A stretch of 9,653 nucleotides of DNA, from the NCBI GenBank assembly GCA_938041615.1, contig CALISV010000385.1:1-9653 (forward strand), written 5' to 3'. Under the pieces are notes generated by a model. That model was not told the origin of the DNA, made no database searches, and was given only the letters and a program-made list of their open reading frames with translations. The DNA is from an uncultured Campylobacter sp. (GTDB lineage: Bacteria > Campylobacterota > Campylobacteria > Campylobacterales > Campylobacteraceae). Of the stretch, positions 6,292-9,653 are shown one piece after another; the first letter of the stretch is position 1; every line of letters begins with the position of its first letter. The position numbers and the translations under genes were made by a program.

Positions 6292-9200
6292 AGCGAGTTA
6301 AAATCCCTATTTTTTAGTATGACATCGGCCGTCGTGCTACTTATTATATTTGCTATCGGTAGCGGCGCAGCGACGATAATAGAAAGCTACTACGACACAA
6401 AAAGCGCGTGGGCAGCGGTTTACGGAGCGAGTTGGTTTGCTTTGGTACAGGTACTTTTAGGCATAAATTTAGCTTACAATATTTTCAGATACAACCTTTT
6501 AAGAAAAGAAAAACTACCCGTTTTGATATTTCACGTTAGCTTTTTGTTTATGCTTTTAGGCGCGGCGATGACGCGATATCTAGGCTTTGAGGGCAATATC
6601 CACATCAGGGAAAACGAAACCTCAAACGCGGTATTTGGATCCGTTTCTAGAATAGAAATCGCAGCCGAAAAAGACGGTCAAATTTACTCAAACTCGATCC
6701 CAAAACAAATCACTTCCGTCGGTTCAAACGATTTTAACTTACCTCTTGAAATTGCAGGCAAAAAAGCAAATTTAACCTTTGAAGGATACTACAAAAAAGC
6801 CGAAACCGAGTACTACGAAGCGGAAAAAGGCGAGCCGCTCGTTAGGCTTGCGGTCTCAAGCCCGGACTCAAAGGAAGAAATAAGCCTGCAAGCCGGCGAA
6901 ACTCGCGAGGTAGGTGGCATTAGCTTTGCATTCGACGCGCAGCCGCTACTTGAAAATTTCGTCAAAATCGAGCTAAAAGATGGCAAATTTTATCTAACTT
7001 CAAACCAAAATATCGGCTACTTTACGATGGCGACGAATGAAAAAGGCGAGTACGAAAAAGACAAAACGACCGAGTTTTTACCGATGCAGCTCTATACGGT
7101 CACGGATGTAAATTTCGTACCAAAATCATTGCTAACAAAAGCAGCCAAGCGAGTCGTGAGCAAAAACGGCGAGTATGACGCGTTGGTGGCAAATTTGACG
7201 TTTGACGGCCAAACGCAGCAGCTCATGCTCTACGAAAACAGCTACATACCTGCTAAAGCCAAGATCGACGGCGTACTTTTTAACGTTTATTGGGGTTCAA
7301 AGATGGTCGAGCTTCCATTTTCTTTAAAACTTGAAGACTTCGAGCTTAAGCGCTATCCGGGTTCAAATTCGCCGATGAGCTACTCTAGCGACGTCATCGT
7401 CGAGGACTCTAGGAGCGGAAACTACCCGTATAAAATTTATATGAACCACGTACTAGATCACGACGGATATAGATTTTTCCAAAGCAGCTACGACCAAGAC
7501 GAGCTTGGCACCGTACTATCGGTAAACCGCGATCCGGGTAAGATTCCGACCTACATCGGCTACTTTTTGCTGGGACTTGGACTATTTTTCAACGTCGTAA
7601 ATCCTCGCTCGCGCTTTAGAAAACTAGCTAAAATGATAAACGAGGACGCCGTTAAAAAAGTCGCTAGCTTTGTTCTAGTAGCCTGCTTTGCGGCATTTGC
7701 TCCGAGCAAAATCTACGCGGCCGATAACGCTAGAAATATTGATGCAAACCACGCCAAAGAGCTTTCTACGCTCATCATCCAAAGCGCCGACGGCAGAATG
7801 AAGCCTTTTGACACCGTAGCAAGGGAAATTTTAAACAAGATCCACCGCAGCGATACGCTAGACGGCCTAAATGCAAACCAAGCCATACTTTCGATGATGG
7901 TAAACGCCCCGTACTGGCGCGACGTGCCGATAATCTATGTCGGAAATAAAGAGCTAAAAAAACTAATCGGCATAGACGAAAAGGCTAAATACGCGAGCTA
8001 TAACGACTTTTTTGCAAGCGATAAAGACGGTAAAATCATCTACAAACTAAACAAATTTGCCGAAGCCGCAAACCGCAAAACTCCGGGCGAGCGAGGTACG
8101 TTCGATAAAGACTTGCAAAAAGTTGATGAGCGTCTAAATATCCTTTACATGGTGTTTATAGGCGAAGTCTTTACGATGTTTCCAAAGATGGACGACCCGA
8201 ATAACAAATGGTACGGCATAGCCTCAGCTATGATGTATCTGCCTAAAAACGAGAGCGAACCGATCGGCAGGATGCTAAGAAGCTATTTCACTAGCGTTGC
8301 CGAAGCTACAGAAAACAACAACTGGCGCCGAGCGAATCAAGCTCTAGCCGAGATCAAAACCTATCAGCAAGAACACGGCAAAGCGGTCATTCCGGGCGAA
8401 AAACGCGTCGAGATGGAGCTGTTTTTTAACGAGTATAAAATTTTCGAGTCGCTAACGCCGATATATCTTTTGGCAGGATTTGGGCTTTTATGCTTCGTGT
8501 TTGCTAAGATGGCAAGGCCTAAACTAAATATAAAATGGCTCTTTGGTATAGTTTACAGCGTGAATATCTTAGCGTTTTTGCTGCATACCTTTGGCATCGG
8601 TATACGCTGGTATATCGCCGAGCACGCGCCGTGGAGCAATGCCTACGAATCGATGATCTACATCGCTTGGGCGCTTAGCTTATCAGGTCTAGTGTTCTCA
8701 CGCCAAAGTCCGATAGCTATGGCTCTAACCTCGATTTTAGCGGGCATTACGCTATTTGTCGCGCACCTTAGTTGGATGGATCCGCAGATCACCACTCTAG
8801 TGCCTGTGCTTCAGAGCTACTGGCTAACGATCCACGTCTCGGTTATCACGGCTAGCTATGGATTTTTGGGACTTTGCTCGCTGCTGGGTATGTTTACTCT
8901 CGTGCTTTTTGCTATGCAAGGTGGCAAAGAGCATAAGGAAATTTCGCGAAATATCCTAGAAGCCACGCGTATAAACGAGATGGCGATGATACTGGGTCTT
9001 AGCCTGCTTACGATGGGCAACTTCCTGGGCGGCGTTTGGGCGAACGAGAGTTGGGGTCGCTACTGGGGCTGGGATAGTAAGGAGACGTGGGCGCTGGTTT
9101 CTATTTTAGTTTATGCGGCGGTTTTACACATCAGATTTATCCCTAAACTAAACAGCCAGTACGCATTTGCCGTGACTTCGATGTTTGCTTATTGGTCGAT

Positions 9201-9366
9201 CATAATGACCTATTTTGGCGTAAACTTCTACCTAAGCGGCATGCACTCGTACGCTGCTGGCGAGCCGATACCGGTGCCGACTTTTGTGTGGGTGGGCGCG
9301 CTTTTGATGATCTTGATAGCTGTTGTGGCGTATTTTAGAAAACCAGATAAAACGGTGAAACTATAA
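6289..9366 (+). CDS. ccsBA: Fused cytochrome c synthase CcsBA (ResB-CcsA)
   Basis: This 1025-residue system II cytochrome c synthase should move haem across the inner membrane and join it to CXXCH motifs of periplasmic apocytochromes. The ResB/CcsB half covers residues 1 to about 445: three membrane helices (about 12-31, 47-66, 77-96), a large periplasmic domain to about 417 and a fourth helix at 421-440. A fifth helix (457-474) leads into a second periplasmic region (478-720), and the CcsA half with its helices follows from 722. All four haem-handling histidines appear present: membrane H82 and H766, periplasmic H849 and H986. The tryptophan-rich WWD motif is at about 913-934 (WGRYWGWDSKETW at its end). 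It is about 90 residues longer than I recall for Helicobacter CcsBA. Its stop overlaps the next start by one base. Confidence 0.95.
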   Translation: MSELKSLFFSMTSAVVLLIIFAIGSGAATIIESYYDTKSAWAAVYGASWFALVQVLLGINLAYNIFRYNLLRKEKLPVLIFHVSFLFMLLGAAMTRYLGFEGNIHIRENETSNAVFGSVSRIEIAAEKDGQIYSNSIPKQITSVGSNDFNLPLEIAGKKANLTFEGYYKKAETEYYEAEKGEPLVRLAVSSPDSKEEISLQAGETREVGGISFAFDAQPLLENFVKIELKDGKFYLTSNQNIGYFTMATNEKGEYEKDKTTEFLPMQLYTVTDVNFVPKSLLTKAAKRVVSKNGEYDALVANLTFDGQTQQLMLYENSYIPAKAKIDGVLFNVYWGSKMVELPFSLKLEDFELKRYPGSNSPMSYSSDVIVEDSRSGNYPYKIYMNHVLDHDGYRFFQSSYDQDELGTVLSVNRDPGKIPTYIGYFLLGLGLFFNVVNPRSRFRKLAKMINEDAVKKVASFVLVACFAAFAPSKIYAADNARNIDANHAKELSTLIIQSADGRMKPFDTVAREILNKIHRSDTLDGLNANQAILSMMVNAPYWRDVPIIYVGNKELKKLIGIDEKAKYASYNDFFASDKDGKIIYKLNKFAEAANRKTPGERGTFDKDLQKVDERLNILYMVFIGEVFTMFPKMDDPNNKWYGIASAMMYLPKNESEPIGRMLRSYFTSVAEATENNNWRRANQALAEIKTYQQEHGKAVIPGEKRVEMELFFNEYKIFESLTPIYLLAGFGLLCFVFAKMARPKLNIKWLFGIVYSVNILAFLLHTFGIGIRWYIAEHAPWSNAYESMIYIAWALSLSGLVFSRQSPIAMALTSILAGITLFVAHLSWMDPQITTLVPVLQSYWLTIHVSVITASYGFLGLCSLLGMFTLVLFAMQGGKEHKEISRNILEATRINEMAMILGLSLLTMGNFLGGVWANESWGRYWGWDSKETWALVSILVYAAVLHIRFIPKLNSQYAFAVTSMFAYWSIIMTYFGVNFYLSGMHSYAAGEPIPVPTFVWVGALLMILIAVVAYFRKPDKTVKL

Positions 9367-9653
9367 TGAATCAAACTACTATAGTAATAATTCTAGCGAC
9401 GATTCTTTTGATGCTCGTCGCTTCCCTTATTTTTATGGCGGTTAAGCTAGGTAGCGACAAAATCGCAGCCAACAATGCGGCAAAAGAAGCCGCACGAGCA
9501 GCCCGTGCCAATGATGCAGAAGGCCTCAAAGGCGCGATGGACAAACTTTCCACCTTGGTCAATCCTGCTCCTGCGCCAGTGGCGGCGCCGGTTGCCGAGG
9601 AGCCCGCATCCGCGCCGCCCTTCCCCCCCTACGAGCCGATGCCCGGGGCCGCG
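9366..9653 (+). CDS. Membrane-anchored Ala/Pro-rich protein, translationally coupled to ccsBA (cut by right edge)
   Basis: The ATG at 9366 overlaps the ccsBA TAA as TAATG, and the frame stays open for 96 codons to the window end. Residues 5-25 form one membrane helix with only three residues of Q, N and T polarity before it. An alanine-rich, charged, probably helical stretch follows (about 28-68, with repeated AA and AR pairs), then a Pro/Ala/Glu linker (about 70-96, with PAPAPVAAPVAEEP). This looks like an inner-membrane anchor with a flexible periplasmic linker, leading to a domain outside the window. A c-type cytochrome or thioredoxin-like partner of CcsBA would fit the position, but no CXXCH or CXXC is visible. 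I do not recognise the protein. The linker DNA is GC-rich and includes a run of seven C at 9623-9629. Confidence 0.7.
   Translation, partial: MNQTTIVIILATILLMLVASLIFMAVKLGSDKIAANNAAKEAARAARANDAEGLKGAMDKLSTLVNPAPAPVAAPVAEEPASAPPFPPYEPMPGAA

Noticed and set aside
9371..9562. Minus-strand open frame of 63 codons
   Set aside because: It is antisense to the coupled protein, which has a TAATG start and a proper membrane helix. The Ala/Ser-rich antisense product is what reverse-reading Ala codons would give.
1..9653. Mobile element, CRISPR array or defence system
   Set aside because: No transposase, integrase, terminal repeats, spaced repeats or defence-type domain was seen in any frame.

Overview
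The window looks like chromosome of a higher-GC Campylobacter, such as an oral species of the rectus/showae/curvus/gracilis type. This placement is inferred from three things: frequent AAATTT strings with mixed AT/GC codon use, promoters with a clear TATAAT but no obvious -35 box, and a fused ResB-CcsA (CcsBA) cytochrome c synthase next to a Wolinella-type Psr operon. It is a respiratory locus. I see no tRNA, rRNA, insertion sequence, CRISPR array or phage gene.

Layout. Minus strand, right to left: an AT-rich control region (5340-5639), then psrA (molybdopterin catalytic subunit, Tat-exported), psrB (four [4Fe-4S] electron-transfer subunit) and psrC (NrfD-type quinone-binding membrane anchor). 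These form a tight operon that ends in a strong intrinsic terminator at 1452-1482. Behind the terminator, still on the minus strand, lie an OmpR-type response regulator and an overlapping sensor histidine kinase that runs off the left edge. Plus strand, left to right from the same control region: a small RBBP9/YdeN-type alpha/beta hydrolase, then the 1025-residue ccsBA with its own promoter and a TTG start. A membrane-anchored Ala/Pro-rich protein follows. Its ATG overlaps the ccsBA stop by one base and its reading frame is still open at the right edge.

How it fits together. PsrABC should take electrons from (methyl)menaquinol through PsrC and PsrB to PsrA in the periplasm, reducing polysulfide (or possibly thiosulfate). 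CcsBA exports haem and attaches it to periplasmic c-type cytochromes, which supports the respiratory chain in general. The two-component system is a reasonable but unproven candidate regulator of the psr operon. The psrA promoter carries two palindromes, one over the -10 box and one just upstream.

Most of the window is recognisable and orderly. The least explained parts are the coupled protein at the right edge, the operator-like palindromes before psrA, and a signal-peptide-like segment inside CcsBA. I did not find convincing evidence of an undescribed system.
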